From NCBI GenBank assembly GCA_020852965.1, contig JADYZV010000024.1:39800-103799 (forward strand): 64,000 nt of DNA, given 5' to 3'. Shown in pieces: positions 17,760-27,348 of this stretch. A program made the translations under genes and the position numbers. How positions within the stretch are numbered: position 1 is the stretch's first letter; each line of letters opens with the position of its first letter. Under the pieces are notes generated by a model. That model was not told the DNA's origin and ran no database searches. It saw only the letters and a program-made list of their open reading frames with translations. The stretch is from Pirellulaceae bacterium. GTDB lineage: Bacteria > Planctomycetota > Planctomycetia > Pirellulales > Pirellulaceae.

Positions 17760-19085
17760 ATGGAAAAGACGACCGGCTTCGCCCGCCTCCACGCACTGCT
17801 CGTCGACGATGATGAGCTGGCGCAGGTGTGTCGCGACCTGCCCGAATCTGCGTGCCGCGCACAGCCGCACAACTACGGCGTGCATATCGTTTCGCTGAGT
17901 CTCACGAAAATCGGCGAGGGCCTGGCCGATCCCAAGCTCGTGCTCGCCTGGTTGCTCGACGCCATAGGCACACCGACCTGGGCGCTCGGCCTGCTGGTGC
18001 CAGTGCGCGAGTCGCTGGCAATGCTGCCGCAGCTCGCAATCTCGGCGCGCATTCGGCGGCTTTCCATTCGCAAGACCGTCTACGTGTTCGGCTGTGTCGT
18101 CCAGGGCACCGCGATCATCAGCTTCGGCCTGATGGGGTGGTTTGCGCAGATGTTTTCCGGCAACCTCGCCGGCATCATCGCGGTGGTACTCATCGCGATC
18201 TTCGCTCTCGGCCGCAGCCTGTGCTCGATCAGCCACAAGGACTTGCTCGGCAAAACCGTAGACATGGGGCGGCGCGGCTCGGTCAGCGGCACCACGGGCA
18301 CCATCGCCGCCGTAGTGACGCTGCTGCTGGCGATCGGCTATTCGATCGGCTGGATTCCGCTCACAGTGCCGGTCGTCGCCGGCATGGTCGTGCTCGGCGG
18401 CGTCTGTTGGCTGCTAGCTGCGTTCGTCTTCGGAATGATTCGGGAAGAACCCGGCGCGACCGCAGGCGGCATCGACGGTCTGGCTGCAGTTATCGCGCAA
18501 CTCGGCTTGCTGCGCAGCGACGCACAACTGCGTCGACTCGTCGTGACACGTACACTATTGCTGTCGACCGCATTGGCACCGCCGTTCTATATCGCGCTCA
18601 GCGGCGACCGTGCTGTCAGCGGCCTCGGCACGCTGGGCTCCTTCATGCTCGCGGCGGCGGCGGCGAGTCTGTCCAGCGCCTACGTTTGGGGGCGGTTCTC
18701 CGACAGGTCGAGTCGTCTCGTGCTGATGCTCGCGGCGACGGTCGCCGCTTTGGCAAATGGGGTCGCTGCCTTCGTTGCCCTGGCGATGCCGACCGTGCTG
18801 CAAGGGGCCTCATGGCTGCCAGCGCTGCTATTCGTACTCATGATCGCGCACCAGGGCGTGCGGCTCGGACGTTCAGTGCATGTCGTCGACATGGCGGACC
18901 GCGACAACCGCGCAACCTACACCGCGCTCAGCAATTCAGTGGTCGGCCTGATCCTGCTCGCCGGTGGCGCCTTCGGCGTCATCGCGCAGTGGCTTGGCAT
19001 CGGTGTTGTACTGACGATCTTTACTTTGATGGCGGCCCTGGCGATATTCTCGGCGGCCGGGTTGGACGACGTTCAGGCCGCTTAG
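17760..19085 (+). CDS. MFS transporter
   Basis: A 441-residue major facilitator permease with about 12 hydrophobic helices (WALGLLVPVRESLAMLPQLA, FGCVVQGTAIISFGLMGWF, GTTGTIAAVVTLLLAIGYSI, LFVLMIAHQGVRLGRSVHV). The start ATG 17760 is chosen because the soluble leader TGFARLHALL with DELAQVCRDLPESACRAQP is shared with a second partial copy near 20.5 kb; the longer frame from 17667 adds unrelated residues. The gene is markedly more GC-rich than its neighbours and its third positions are mostly G or C, suggesting acquisition from another lineage. Substrate unknown. Confidence 0.85.
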   Translation: MEKTTGFARLHALLVDDDELAQVCRDLPESACRAQPHNYGVHIVSLSLTKIGEGLADPKLVLAWLLDAIGTPTWALGLLVPVRESLAMLPQLAISARIRRLSIRKTVYVFGCVVQGTAIISFGLMGWFAQMFSGNLAGIIAVVLIAIFALGRSLCSISHKDLLGKTVDMGRRGSVSGTTGTIAAVVTLLLAIGYSIGWIPLTVPVVAGMVVLGGVCWLLAAFVFGMIREEPGATAGGIDGLAAVIAQLGLLRSDAQLRRLVVTRTLLLSTALAPPFYIALSGDRAVSGLGTLGSFMLAAAAASLSSAYVWGRFSDRSSRLVLMLAATVAALANGVAAFVALAMPTVLQGASWLPALLFVLMIAHQGVRLGRSVHVVDMADRDNRATYTALSNSVVGLILLAGGAFGVIAQWLGIGVVLTIFTLMAALAIFSAAGLDDVQAA

Positions 19086-19174
19086 CCTGTTCACCAATCA
19101 GCCAGTCAATGATGCGAAGTTGTGACGAACAAGCTGCGTGGTTGCCGACGCGGCTGACTTGCAAGTCCCAAAGA

Positions 19175-19867
19175 CTATCGCGGTCGGAAAACGAGGGCCG
19201 CGATCGTGGCAACGACCATGATCAGCACCGCAGGCATCAGCAGTGTCATTACGAGGTTTCGCGGCAAATCCACGGCAGCAACTACCACGCCGCCGATGTA
19301 GACAATCCAAACGGTAGCCAGCAGAGCGCTGTGTCGAAACGATTTGCTTTTGCGGCGCGATCGCCCCATCAGCAGCGCGACCAAGTTCGTGAGCGTTCCG
19401 GTCAGATAGGTGGTAGCGATACCCGTGATTTCTAGTCGAATTACTGCCGCGCTCTGCACACCCATCGCGAGCGCTGACAGCACGATCAGAGCGGCCGTCG
19501 AGGTCGCGGTTCCCAACGGTTCATGTACGAAGTACCAGCCAGCGGCAAATGCGAACAGGAGGGCCGACTCGAACGTGAGCGCGAGCGTGACTGACCAGGG
19601 CCACAGGCAATCGGAGTGATCGCGTTCGACGATCCAGGCACCGGCGGCAGCGCCAGCCAAGAATCCCGCCAACGCAAGGATCGACCGCCTAATTGCGTCT
19701 CCATCAAGTTCTGCTAGCGCGATGCCAAGCAGCACCGTGTTTCCCGTCATATTCGCGGTGAACACACGATTGAGCCCCAAATAGCTGAGGGCATCGATGT
19801 AGCCGGCAGCGAAGGCGAGCGCCAGCAGTAATCCGCTTCTTATCGTAATCGAACGTGGATCAACCAT
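19175..19867 (-). CDS. DUF1275 (YoaK) family membrane protein
   Basis: 230 residues with about six helices and the DUF1275 signature: ALAFAAGYIDALSYLGL, then VFTANMTGNTVLLGIA, LALAGFLAGAAAGAWI, AMGVQSAAVIRLEI and TTYLTGTLTNL. Members are inner-membrane proteins of unknown transport role. AGGAG lies upstream of ATG 19867. It converges on the MFS gene with less than 100 bases between the stops. Full length for the family. Confidence 0.92.
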   Translation of the reverse strand: MVDPRSITIRSGLLLALAFAAGYIDALSYLGLNRVFTANMTGNTVLLGIALAELDGDAIRRSILALAGFLAGAAAGAWIVERDHSDCLWPWSVTLALTFESALLFAFAAGWYFVHEPLGTATSTAALIVLSALAMGVQSAAVIRLEITGIATTYLTGTLTNLVALLMGRSRRKSKSFRHSALLATVWIVYIGGVVVAAVDLPRNLVMTLLMPAVLIMVVATIAALVFRPR

Positions 19868-20211
19868 GAATCATTCTCCTGTCATGCTATCATGACATAA
19901 GGTGACGCACTGTCTACCAAGTTTGGGGAACTTCGGATTCAATATAACATCGAACTACTACCATCTTTTGAGAGGCTGATATGCATCGCTGATGGAGGCA
20001 GTGTCAAGAAGCGTGGATTACGAGCGCTGGACAGCGCAGTTTCTGGATACGGACGAATAACAACCGGATCAACAGTTTTATTACCCTAGCGAGGAGAGAG
20101 CCAACTTCGTACGGTCATGTGCCCGATGTGGACCACCCGTCTATAGCCAATGCAACTATCAGACTACACTTATTATTTTATAATGCGTAACCAAATCTCA
20201 GGAGGATTATC
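19868..20211. other. Divergent intergenic region, no gene seen
   Basis: About 340 bases between the DUF1275 gene and a small conserved-looking ORF. No repeat or gene is supported. A short ATCATGACAT-like symmetric stretch lies just upstream of the DUF1275 start but no regulator can be named. Confidence 0.35.
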
Positions 20212-20430
20212 ATGGCGTATACAGGTAAATATAGAACACCCTCGGAACTAATGAGCGACGAAAGTTTGAGCCGTGACGAGAAAGTCGAAATGCTTGAGCA
20301 ATGGCGCGAAGATAAGGAAGCCCTCATGCGCGCTTCCGATGAAGGCATGGATGGCGATTTTCGATCAGATTTTCTCAGCAAGATTGAGAATGCGCTGATC
20401 TCACTAAAGGAGGGTACTCCTCCGAGCTAG
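20212..20430 (+). CDS. Small hydrophilic protein of unknown function
   Basis: 72 residues preceded by a near-perfect ribosome site (CAGGAGGATTATC before ATG), which is strong support for a real gene. The product is charged and mostly helical, with the pattern SRDEKVEMLEQWREDKEALM followed by a short acidic stretch and FLSKIENAL. Similar small proteins with a reEKiElL-W-D pattern occur in proteobacteria near stress genes. No transmembrane or signal sequence. Function unknown. Confidence 0.65.
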   Translation: MAYTGKYRTPSELMSDESLSRDEKVEMLEQWREDKEALMRASDEGMDGDFRSDFLSKIENALISLKEGTPPS

Positions 20431-20453
20431 TAGCGCAACCAGCCGCGCGATAA

Positions 20454-20607
20454 GAACCAAGCCAAGGAAACGGCGACCGGCTTCGCCAGCCTCCACGCAC
20501 TGCTCGACGATGATGAACTGGCGCAGGTGTGCTGCGGCCTGCCCAAATCCGCGCGCAGCCCACCACTTGGCGATATCGCTAGCCTCCGCCACAAGCTAGA
20601 GGCTTGA
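20454..20607 (+). pseudogene. Partial duplicate of the MFS gene 5' end
   Basis: Starting 24 bases after the small ORF, the frame reads AKETATGFASLHALLDDDEL, then AQVCCGLPKSAR, closely matching the soluble leader of the MFS gene at 17757-17860 at both DNA and protein level, including the GAACCAAGCCA just before the start. After about 105 bases the match ends and the frame stops at 20607. It lacks a start codon at the matching place (AGG for ATG). It is a broken copy in direct orientation, about 2.7 kb from the first. Confidence 0.75.
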
Positions 20608-20647
20608 ACCAGGCTCCGAAGCGCACCATGAAAAGGATAACATCCGG

Positions 20648-21235
20648 TTGAATGCCACCATCACCAGAGACTCAGCATCCCATGCGATCATCTTCGCTAC
20701 TGCGTTTCCAGCTCCAGGAAAGGAGCGTCAATGGGAGCAGGCGATCGGTGATTTGATTCGCACCTCGATGACGTTTCCAGGGCATCAAGGCTCGATGGTG
20801 CTAAAGCCCGAGTCGGTTGACCAGCCGCACTATCGGGTCATTACTCGGTTTGACACGATGGAAAACATGCGGCGTTGGTATGGCTCCGATGAACGTCGCG
20901 AAAAGGTCTCACAATTGGAGCCATTGCAGATACAACCGGCGGAGGTCAAGCATCTCACCGGATTCGAGACTTGGTTCACGCCCCCCGAAACGATTGGATT
21001 AGTCGCGACGCCACCCAAGTACAAAATGGCAATGGTGGTTTGGATCGCTGTTTACCTGACGGTGCTTCCGTTGATTGCCACACTCAGACCGTGGTTCAGC
21101 TCGATGCCGCCATTGGTCGCGAGTGCGATTCTGGCTGCGATCAGTGTCGCGTCGATGACATGGATCGTCCTCCCCGCATTGACTTGGTGTTTTCGTGGCT
21201 GGCTCTACCCGAAGTCCCCACCGTCAAGCCAGTAG
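20648..21235 (+). CDS. Antibiotic biosynthesis monooxygenase (ABM) domain protein with C-terminal membrane helices
   Basis: 195 residues. The first ~105 form a dimeric alpha-beta barrel ABM domain: IIFATAFPAPGKERQWEQAI, then FPGHQGSMVLKP, YRVITRFDTMENMRRW and GFETWF. The rest has two hydrophobic helices (AMVVWIAVYLTVLPLIATL and LVASAILAAISVASMTWIVL), as in a known subgroup of membrane-bound ABM proteins. The start is TTG 20648 with AAAGGATAAC upstream; no in-frame ATG precedes the domain. These proteins may act on small lipophilic or quinone-like compounds, but no substrate is known. Confidence 0.85.
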   Translation: MNATITRDSASHAIIFATAFPAPGKERQWEQAIGDLIRTSMTFPGHQGSMVLKPESVDQPHYRVITRFDTMENMRRWYGSDERREKVSQLEPLQIQPAEVKHLTGFETWFTPPETIGLVATPPKYKMAMVVWIAVYLTVLPLIATLRPWFSSMPPLVASAILAAISVASMTWIVLPALTWCFRGWLYPKSPPSSQ

Positions 21236-21414
21236 GATGAACACTCGTCGGAGATTCCACCGTGTCAGATTTTCTTGACTCCACCATTCTGCCCTGAATC
21301 GGCACCGTGATTTAGGCAGGAGCGTCGTCGGCAGAGTGATGGGACATGGTTCCGCAGTCGCAAAGAAAGCGAGTCGCCAACAAATTCGCAGCGAGTGACC
21401 TGACGTTCTGGCAT

Positions 21415-21714
21415 TTAGTGTTCGATTTGCGAAGATTAGTGTTCCCAGAAACTCGATGCTCAAGAAATTAGAAAGGCGATGCAATGTTCCAACAAGAAGG
21501 TTACGATCTGCTGGGAGCCGCTTTCGAGGTCTACTAGCGAACTCGGCTACGGCATGGCAGAAGTTGTCTACCAATCGGCACTGGAGATTGAGCTAGGACT
21601 TCTGCAGGAAGGGCGATTTGGAGTGGAAGCGTTTTATCATCGACGATCTCCACATCCCTCAACATCGCTGAGCAGCAGACTAGGGAACACTAATCTTCAC
21701 TAATCGCACACTAA
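21415..21714. repeat. 32-base inverted repeat enclosing a broken GxxExxY cassette
   Basis: The left arm 21415-21446 (begins TTAGTGTTCGATT, ends GAAGATTAGTGTTCCC) is complementary to the right arm 21683-21714 at 29 of 32 positions, counted by eye. The inner 16 bases match exactly. Between them lies only the GxxExxY pseudogene. The arrangement looks like a small mobile cassette bounded by terminal inverted repeats rich in the TTAGTGTT motif. Confidence 0.8.
21484..21671 (+). pseudogene. GxxExxY protein gene, internally deleted and frameshifted
   Basis: The start reads MFQQEGYDLLGAAFEVY then stops at 21535; the family continues in another frame as SELGYGMAEVVYQSALEIEL, giving the expected GxxxEVY-ELG-G--E--Y pattern. 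After about LLQEG a third frame reads GDLEWKRFIIDDLHIPQHR and a stop, which is the typical C-terminal end (KLxWKRF). About 60 central codons are missing. GxxExxY proteins are PDDEXK-like small proteins of unknown role, often in repeated cassettes. This copy is dead. Confidence 0.82.
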
Positions 21715-21734
21715 TCGATTCGACGCCCTGATAA

Positions 21735-21823
21735 GCACCCACGCATAAGTTGATGCGCATATTTGGCCGCTTTGCCGTTAGCCAGGGTTGATTGATATGC
21801 CAGGCAAGTTATGCGTGGGTGCT
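21735..21823. repeat. 18-base inverted repeat (one mismatch) upstream of pirin gene
   Basis: GCACCCACGCATAAGTTG (21735-21752) pairs with CAAGTTATGCGTGGGTGC (21806-21823) except at one position; the loop is 53 bases. It lies 21 bases after the GxxExxY cassette and 82 bases before the pirin start. It may be a separate short repeat element or part of the pirin leader. Confidence 0.8.
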
Positions 21824-21905
21824 GAGTATACTTGGATATGAACCCGCAACGGCCGGAAGCCAATCCTGTATGGTCGCCGGTCGCACCATTTGGAGAGTGC
21901 CAAAA

Positions 21906-22604
21906 ATGATCAAAATTCGCAGAGCAAACGACCGGGGCCATGCCGATCACGGCTGGCTAAATACGTATCACACGTTTTCCTTCGCTTCGTACCAAGACCG
22001 CCAGCACATGGGATTCCGCAGTCTGCGCGTGATGAACGAAGACCGCGTCTCGCCAGGCAAAGGCTTCGGAACTCATCAGCACGACAACATGGAAATCGTT
22101 TCGTATGTCTTGGAAGGTGCCATCGAACACAAAGATTCGATGGGCAATGGGGAAGTGCTCAAGCCGGGCGAATTCCAACGGATCAGCGCGGGTACTGGTA
22201 TCTCGCACAGTGAATTCAACCCGTCGTCCAGCGAGCTGATGCATTTCTACCAGATCTGGTTGATTCCTACCCAACGCGATATTCAGCCCAGTTACGAGCA
22301 AAAAACTTTTAAAAAGTCTCAGCGTTTAAACCAATTGCAGCTCGTCGCTTCGCCCAATGGTCAAGCCGATTCGCTGACCATCCACACCGACGCAAAGATT
22401 TATCTCCTTGACTTGGACGGTTCGCAAGCGGTTGCAATGCCGCTCGCAAACCAGCGCTATTGCTGGGCTCAGGTGTTGCGTGGTTCCGTCGAGTTAAACG
22501 GAGAGTCGTTGGAGGCAAGCGACGGTGCCGCAATCAGCCACGAATCATCAATTGAACTAAAGACGAACGAGTCGGCTGAGTTGATGTTGTTTGATCTTGC
22601 TTAG
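21906..22604 (+). CDS. Pirin family protein (YhaK-like bicupin)
   Basis: 232 residues with two cupin halves. The N-terminal half has the pirin signature: HTFSFASYQDRQHMGFRSLR, FGTHQHDNMEIVSYVLEGAI, EHKDSMGNGEVLKPGEFQRI and AGTGISHSEFN; the His residues of HQH and the later Glu and His are the metal site. The C-terminal half (LDGSQAVAMPLANQRYCWAQ) is the degenerate cupin. Such proteins can be quercetinase-like or redox sensors. The start ATG 21906 is where similarity begins; the open frame to 21792 crosses the inverted repeat and is not used. Confidence 0.92.
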   Translation: MIKIRRANDRGHADHGWLNTYHTFSFASYQDRQHMGFRSLRVMNEDRVSPGKGFGTHQHDNMEIVSYVLEGAIEHKDSMGNGEVLKPGEFQRISAGTGISHSEFNPSSSELMHFYQIWLIPTQRDIQPSYEQKTFKKSQRLNQLQLVASPNGQADSLTIHTDAKIYLLDLDGSQAVAMPLANQRYCWAQVLRGSVELNGESLEASDGAAISHESSIELKTNESAELMLFDLA

Positions 22605-22818
22605 GCAGACCAAATCAGTCTTAAGTCGGGCACAGTAATTTTATTCGATACAGAGCGAATGAAATGTTGGATAATTTGTCTTGAGGTTTATGAACAATCC
22701 GAGTTAAAGGGAACCACACCATCTATTAATGCCAACAGCTAACGGCTAATGTGATGAAAATGATTGAGATGCATTCTCGCGTGAGGAAGCACGATCCAAC
22801 CAAGTGGAGATTCGAGTG

Positions 22819-23430
22819 ATGAAGATTTACGTTGTGTTTTACAGTATGTACGGTCACGTGTTCAAAATGGCCGAGGCGATCGCCGAGGGAGCGAACACGG
22901 TGGGCGGAGCGGAAGTGAAGTTGTTTCAAGTCGCTGAGACGCTGCCCGGTGATGTGCTTGAAAAGATGCATGCCAAGGATGCAAAAAAGGCGTTCGCACA
23001 CGTGCCGGTCATCGATGCCAAGCAGTTGGCGGAAGCAGATGCCATTCTCTTCGGTACGCCGACGCGCTTCGGAAACATGGCTGCCCAGATGCGAGCGTTT
23101 CTGGATTCAACCGGCGGTCTTTGGAAGAACGGAGACTTAGTAGGCAAAGTCGGAAGTGTTTTTGCGTCGACTGCGACTCAACACGGCGGTCAGGAAACGA
23201 CGATTACGAGCTTTCACACAACACTGTTTCATCAGGGCATGATCGTCGTCGGCGTTCCTTATTCCTGCAAGGGGCTGAGTGAGATGGGCGAAATCAGCGG
23301 TGGAACACCCTATGGCGCAACCACGTTGGCCAGCGATGATGGATCGCGACAACCGAGCGCTAACGAACTGGCAATCGCACGATTCCAAGGGAAGCATGTC
23401 GCCGAAATTGCTAAGAAGCTGGTTGGATAA
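22819..23430 (+). CDS. wrbA: NAD(P)H:quinone oxidoreductase, WrbA type
   Basis: 203-residue flavodoxin-fold enzyme reducing quinones by two electrons, thus avoiding semiquinone radicals. The FMN phosphate loop is [17 protein letters not shown] near residues 8-24; [20 protein letters not shown] and [20 protein letters not shown] are the other FMN-binding loops of WrbA. ATG 22819 has GTGGAG upstream and starts at the family position; the frame from 22804 adds five residues. Cytoplasmic. Fits the oxidative stress theme of the region. Confidence 0.95.
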   Translation: MKIYVVFYSMYGHVFKMAEAIAEGANTVGGAEVKLFQVAETLPGDVLEKMHAKDAKKAFAHVPVIDAKQLAEADAILFGTPTRFGNMAAQMRAFLDSTGGLWKNGDLVGKVGSVFASTATQHGGQETTITSFHTTLFHQGMIVVGVPYSCKGLSEMGEISGGTPYGATTLASDDGSRQPSANELAIARFQGKHVAEIAKKLVG

Positions 23431-23639
23431 ACCGCGCGACAAGTTCACGAATGGAGGTGGTCACCGCGTGGTCAACGCTCATACCGCTACTGATCATATT
23501 CGGTTCCAACTCGTCCGTTGCGAACGAGTGCAATGACATCCGTGACCAACTGCCCGGCGACGATCGCAACGGCGGTCGTCATCATCGTGGTGAGCAGTTG
23601 AAAGCAATTCCACACCACCTATCGACTTCGCGAGTGAAC

Positions 23640-24659
23640 TCAGGGAACATCTCCGCGTAGCAAATGAACTTCTCGCAAAATGTTGCGTGCGGCCTCAATG
23701 TCTGCCTGAACCTCCGTTTCATCTCGGTCTTGAATCATGGCGACCTCGTACAATTCGTAGGCCTCCAGGATGTGAAGCACAAACGCCTGCCGCTGGGCCT
23801 TCGGCATCGCGCCGAGCAGAGCGTGAATGCGATCCTTCAGCTCCCGCTTCTCTAGCTGATCTGCTGCCGCAGTGCTCTCGCCGCTGGAGATCGCGTCCCC
23901 GAGCGTGATCGTTTCGTCTTCGCCCAGTAGCCAGACCCACCAGTCTTGGTCGTCCACTTGGTGCAAATCCTCCGAATGCACCTCGGCGGCGTGCTGATCC
24001 AACGACTTTTTTCTTCGCAGCTCTGGATTGATCTTTTCGTCGAGCGTTTCGTCGACAAGGTTTACTAGCCACAGGTCTAACGGTATCTCTCGTGGTCGTC
24101 CGGCAAACCGGAGCCATGCGCGAGCCATAACCTCATTCAGCAAGTCGTCTGCGGTCACCTGGTCGCGAGACAGCAGTTCATTCGTTTCCAGCATTCGCAA
24201 CTCGCGGCTGGCGTGATCGCGCATATGGCTTAACAGTGGACGCAGCAGCGTCAAGAAATCTTCCTGATTCCCGATCTCCGCACCGCGTTGGAGCAGCGGA
24301 TCCACGGCGGTGAACTCGGTCCTGGTGCGGGCTCTCCGCTTGGAGAGGGAATCTCTGCGCCTCAAGGTTCGCTTCAGAGTTTTTTCCAACCTGTCGGCGG
24401 CGCCGGCCAGCGACAAATCCAGAGACGAACTCTGGTGGCTCACCGTGATTGGCTGCGAGCCTGCGAGCCGAGCCTCCATGACGCAACGCTTGTCCTTCTC
24501 ACCAGACTTCTGGCTGCTGTTCACATCGCTAAAATAGACTTCCACGCGCGTAATTCTATCGCCGAAATGCCCCAACGCAGCCTCGGCGACAGCCTCGGCT
24601 TGACTAGTCAACTCTGCGCTGCCAACGGTATGGTTGTCCGTATTGACGTGAATTTGCAT
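23640..24659 (-). CDS. Ribosome hibernation factor (HPF/RaiA) domain fused to sigma-70-like domain
   Basis: A 339-residue two-domain protein. Residues about 1-110 are an HPF/S30AE domain: MQIHVNTDNHT, GDRITRVEVYFSDVNSSQ, then CVMEARLAGSQPITV and ADRLEKTLKRTLRRR, the pattern that binds the 30S decoding site. Residues about 160-335 look like a sigma factor: DDLLNEVMARAWLRFAGRP with LDLWLVNLVDETLDEKI as region 2, and MPKAQRQAFVLHILEAYELY with VAMIQDRDETEVQADIEAAR as region 4. The basic residues usually seen in the sigma DNA helix are poor. ATG 24659 has GGAGAG upstream. It may couple ribosome state to transcription, or use the sigma-like part only as a protein-binding module (inference). Confidence 0.8.
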   Translation of the reverse strand: MQIHVNTDNHTVGSAELTSQAEAVAEAALGHFGDRITRVEVYFSDVNSSQKSGEKDKRCVMEARLAGSQPITVSHQSSSLDLSLAGAADRLEKTLKRTLRRRDSLSKRRARTRTEFTAVDPLLQRGAEIGNQEDFLTLLRPLLSHMRDHASRELRMLETNELLSRDQVTADDLLNEVMARAWLRFAGRPREIPLDLWLVNLVDETLDEKINPELRRKKSLDQHAAEVHSEDLHQVDDQDWWVWLLGEDETITLGDAISSGESTAAADQLEKRELKDRIHALLGAMPKAQRQAFVLHILEAYELYEVAMIQDRDETEVQADIEAARNILREVHLLRGDVP

Positions 24660-24921
24660 GATTCAACTCTCCATGATTGTAATTGGCTTCAACCGCCCCG
24701 AATCGACAGTCAATTTGTGATGTTAGGTATCTACTGAGTTTTCGTATCGTTGCGTCTCTCGCTGTCCGGCGGCGAATACGGCGCTCGCCTCAACGGTTTG
24801 ATTCTGATCATCCTTTTTGTTTCTGTTTTGATGCTACGCTCGCCGCGAGACTGGTTGCTGGAGCAAAAAACATATGGAGTAAAACTATTTGGAAGTTAAT
24901 TGCAAACTTTTGCTTCAATCT

Positions 24922-27348
24922 CTATAGCCGTGTCGTTCTTAAACGCAGCGCGTTGCCGATGACCGAGACGCTGCTGAAGCTCATCGCAGCGGCGGCGATC
25001 ATCGGGTTGAGCAGTAAACCAAAGACAGGGTAGAGAACACCCGCTGCGATTGGCACGCCGAGGGCGTTGTAAATGAAAGCGAAGAAGAGGTTTTGTCGTA
25101 TATTGCGCATGGTGTGTCGGCTCAGCGTTACCGCTTTGACGATTCCTCGCAGGTCGCCCTTGACCAAAGTCACGCCGGACGACTCAATGGCTATGTCCGT
25201 GCCGGTTCCCATGGCGATGCCCACGTCGGCAGCGGCAAGCGCAGGTGCGTCATTGATGCCATCACCGGCCATCGCTACTTTTCGACCATCGGTCTTTAGC
25301 GCATCGATTCGCTCGTGCTTGTCCTGCGGGCTGACTCCCGCCTCAAACTCGTCGATGCCAAGCTGCTGGGCGACCGTCCTGGCGGTTTTCTCGTTATCGC
25401 CGGTGAGCATGATGATCCGCAGGCCAAGACCGTGAAGCGCTTTGACCGCTTCGGGTGTTGACTTCTTGATGGGGTCGGAGACGGCGATCAGTCCTGCAAA
25501 CTCGCCATCCAGGGCCACGTACATAACCGTTCGACCCTGCTCTTGCAATCCGCTGGCCCGCTCGTCGAGAACCGAAAAACTGCTTACGCCATTCTCCTCC
25601 AGGAGCGGGCGATTGCCAATCAAAACTTTTGTCCCATCCACCGATCCGCGAACGCCGCCCCCCGTGATGGAATCAAAATCATCGACAGCGGAAAGTTCGA
25701 GGTTTCGGTTCTGCGCACCTTCGACGATGGCACGAGCCAGTGGATGTTCACTCTGCTGTTCCAAGCTCGCAGCCAAGCGGAGCAGCAGCTCGTCGTCTGA
25801 ACCGGAGTCCACTGGAATGCACTCCGTCAGTTTCGGTTGTCCTTGGGTGAGAGTTCCGGTCTTATCGACGACGATCGTATCGACCTTCTCGAGCGTTTCC
25901 AGTACTTCCGCATCTTTGATAAGCACACCTTCTTGTGCTCCTCGGCCGACTCCGACCATGATCGAAATCGGCGTGGCCAGCCCCAGTGCGCAGGGGCAGG
26001 CGATTATCAGGACGGCGACCGCGTTGACCAACGCCCAAGCCAGCGCCGGCTCTTTCGGGCGCAGCACGGCCCAAACAATGAACGTCAAAATCGCTATCAC
26101 GACCACTGCGGGTACGAAATATCCGGACACGGTATCGGCGATTTTTTGAATTGGCGCACGACTCCGCTGCGCGCTGGCGACCATGTTGACGATCTGCGAC
26201 AGCACCGTATCCTCACCAACCTTTTCAGCCTCCATCAAAAACGATCCGGTCTGGTTAACTGTGCCGCCGATGACTTCATCGTCTGCTTGCTTCTGGACCG
26301 GTAGCGGTTCGCCCGTGATCATCGACTCGTCGACGCTACTGGTCCCCTCGGTCAACTTTCCATCCACGGGAATCTTTTCACCAGGCCGAACTCGTAGAAT
26401 ATCGCCGCTTCGAACTTCATCCAGGGAGACTTCGGTTTCATCTCCATCTCGGACAATTCGGGCAGTCGGTGGAGCCAGGGAAAGCAACCCTCGGATGGCG
26501 CTGCCCGTGCGTCGTCTGGCCCGCAGCTCCAGGACTTGACCAAGAAGTACCAGCGTGACGATAACCGCCGCAGCCTCGAAGTAAACCTCGGCGTGCCCGC
26601 CCACTTTGAGCTCATCTGGGAGCAAGCCTGGAAACATCACGACGAAGAGGCTGTAGAGATAGGCTGCTGCGACGCCGGTAGCGATCAACGTAAACATGTT
26701 AAGATTCCAGGTCACGATCGACCGAAAACCTCGCACAAAGAAAGGCCATCCCGCCCACAACACGACCGGCGTGCTGAGGATCAGTTGCAGCCACACATCA
26801 ACGGATCGCCCCACCCACACGTCGATCGGTACGCCAACCATCGGCAACATGGCGAGCAGAAACACCGGCAAACTCAGGGCTACACCCACCCAGAATCGTA
26901 GCGTCATGCTGCGAAGTTCGGTGTCGTCCTCCTGCTCGGCGTCAAGGTACTTCGGCTCCAAGTCCATGCCGCATTTTGGGCAGGCTCCCGGCCCCGGTTG
27001 TTCAATCTCCGGATGCATCGGGCAGGTGTAGATTGTTTTTCCAGTGGTCACTTTCGGCCTAGCCGATTCGAGCGCCATCCCACACTTTGGGCATGTGGCG
27101 GGCTTGTCGCTCTCTACGCCCTCGCACATCGGACAGAAGTATTCGCCCGCGCCTTCCTTTTGCTTGCGTTGCACCGCCGGCTGGTGCGTGCATTCCGCCC
27201 CGTCGGGTTTCGCAAGGGCCGGTTCTCCTTGGCCCAAAAACTTCTGGCGGCAATGCTCGCTGCAAAAATAGAACGTCTGCCCGTCTCGCTCGGCACTGCG
27301 AGCGGTCGCTTCATCGACGGTCATATTGCAAATAGGGTCAATTGCCAT
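24922..27348 (-). CDS. copA: Copper-translocating P1B-type ATPase with YHS and heavy-metal-binding domains
   Basis: 808-residue copper or silver exporter. N-terminal YHS domain (DPICNMTVD, then [12 protein letters not shown]) is followed by two short metal-binding domains, [19 protein letters not shown] and [18 protein letters not shown], each ending CGM. Then eight membrane helices and the ATPase core: actuator TGEP in [10 protein letters not shown], the copper-type CPC in [12 protein letters not shown] near 450, phosphorylation Asp in DKTGTLTQG near 494, HP in [14 protein letters not shown], and [11 protein letters not shown]. All key residues are present. GAGGAAG precedes ATG 27348. The usual HMA domain is replaced by YHS, a common variant in metal islands. 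Confidence 0.96.
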   Translation of the reverse strand: MAIDPICNMTVDEATARSAERDGQTFYFCSEHCRQKFLGQGEPALAKPDGAECTHQPAVQRKQKEGAGEYFCPMCEGVESDKPATCPKCGMALESARPKVTTGKTIYTCPMHPEIEQPGPGACPKCGMDLEPKYLDAEQEDDTELRSMTLRFWVGVALSLPVFLLAMLPMVGVPIDVWVGRSVDVWLQLILSTPVVLWAGWPFFVRGFRSIVTWNLNMFTLIATGVAAAYLYSLFVVMFPGLLPDELKVGGHAEVYFEAAAVIVTLVLLGQVLELRARRRTGSAIRGLLSLAPPTARIVRDGDETEVSLDEVRSGDILRVRPGEKIPVDGKLTEGTSSVDESMITGEPLPVQKQADDEVIGGTVNQTGSFLMEAEKVGEDTVLSQIVNMVASAQRSRAPIQKIADTVSGYFVPAVVVIAILTFIVWAVLRPKEPALAWALVNAVAVLIIACPCALGLATPISIMVGVGRGAQEGVLIKDAEVLETLEKVDTIVVDKTGTLTQGQPKLTECIPVDSGSDDELLLRLAASLEQQSEHPLARAIVEGAQNRNLELSAVDDFDSITGGGVRGSVDGTKVLIGNRPLLEENGVSSFSVLDERASGLQEQGRTVMYVALDGEFAGLIAVSDPIKKSTPEAVKALHGLGLRIIMLTGDNEKTARTVAQQLGIDEFEAGVSPQDKHERIDALKTDGRKVAMAGDGINDAPALAAADVGIAMGTGTDIAIESSGVTLVKGDLRGIVKAVTLSRHTMRNIRQNLFFAFIYNALGVPIAAGVLYPVFGLLLNPMIAAAAMSFSSVSVIGNALRLRTTRL

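Noticed and set aside
17828..19435. Open frame of 535 codons on the plus strand
   Set aside because: It is an arginine-rich shifted frame of the GC-rich MFS gene and runs through the stop into the DUF1275 gene on the other strand. The MFS frame has clear helices.
23451..23660. Plus-strand ORF of 69 codons after wrbA
   Set aside because: The sequence has no family pattern, overlaps the end of the HPF-sigma gene on the other strand, and its codons look random.
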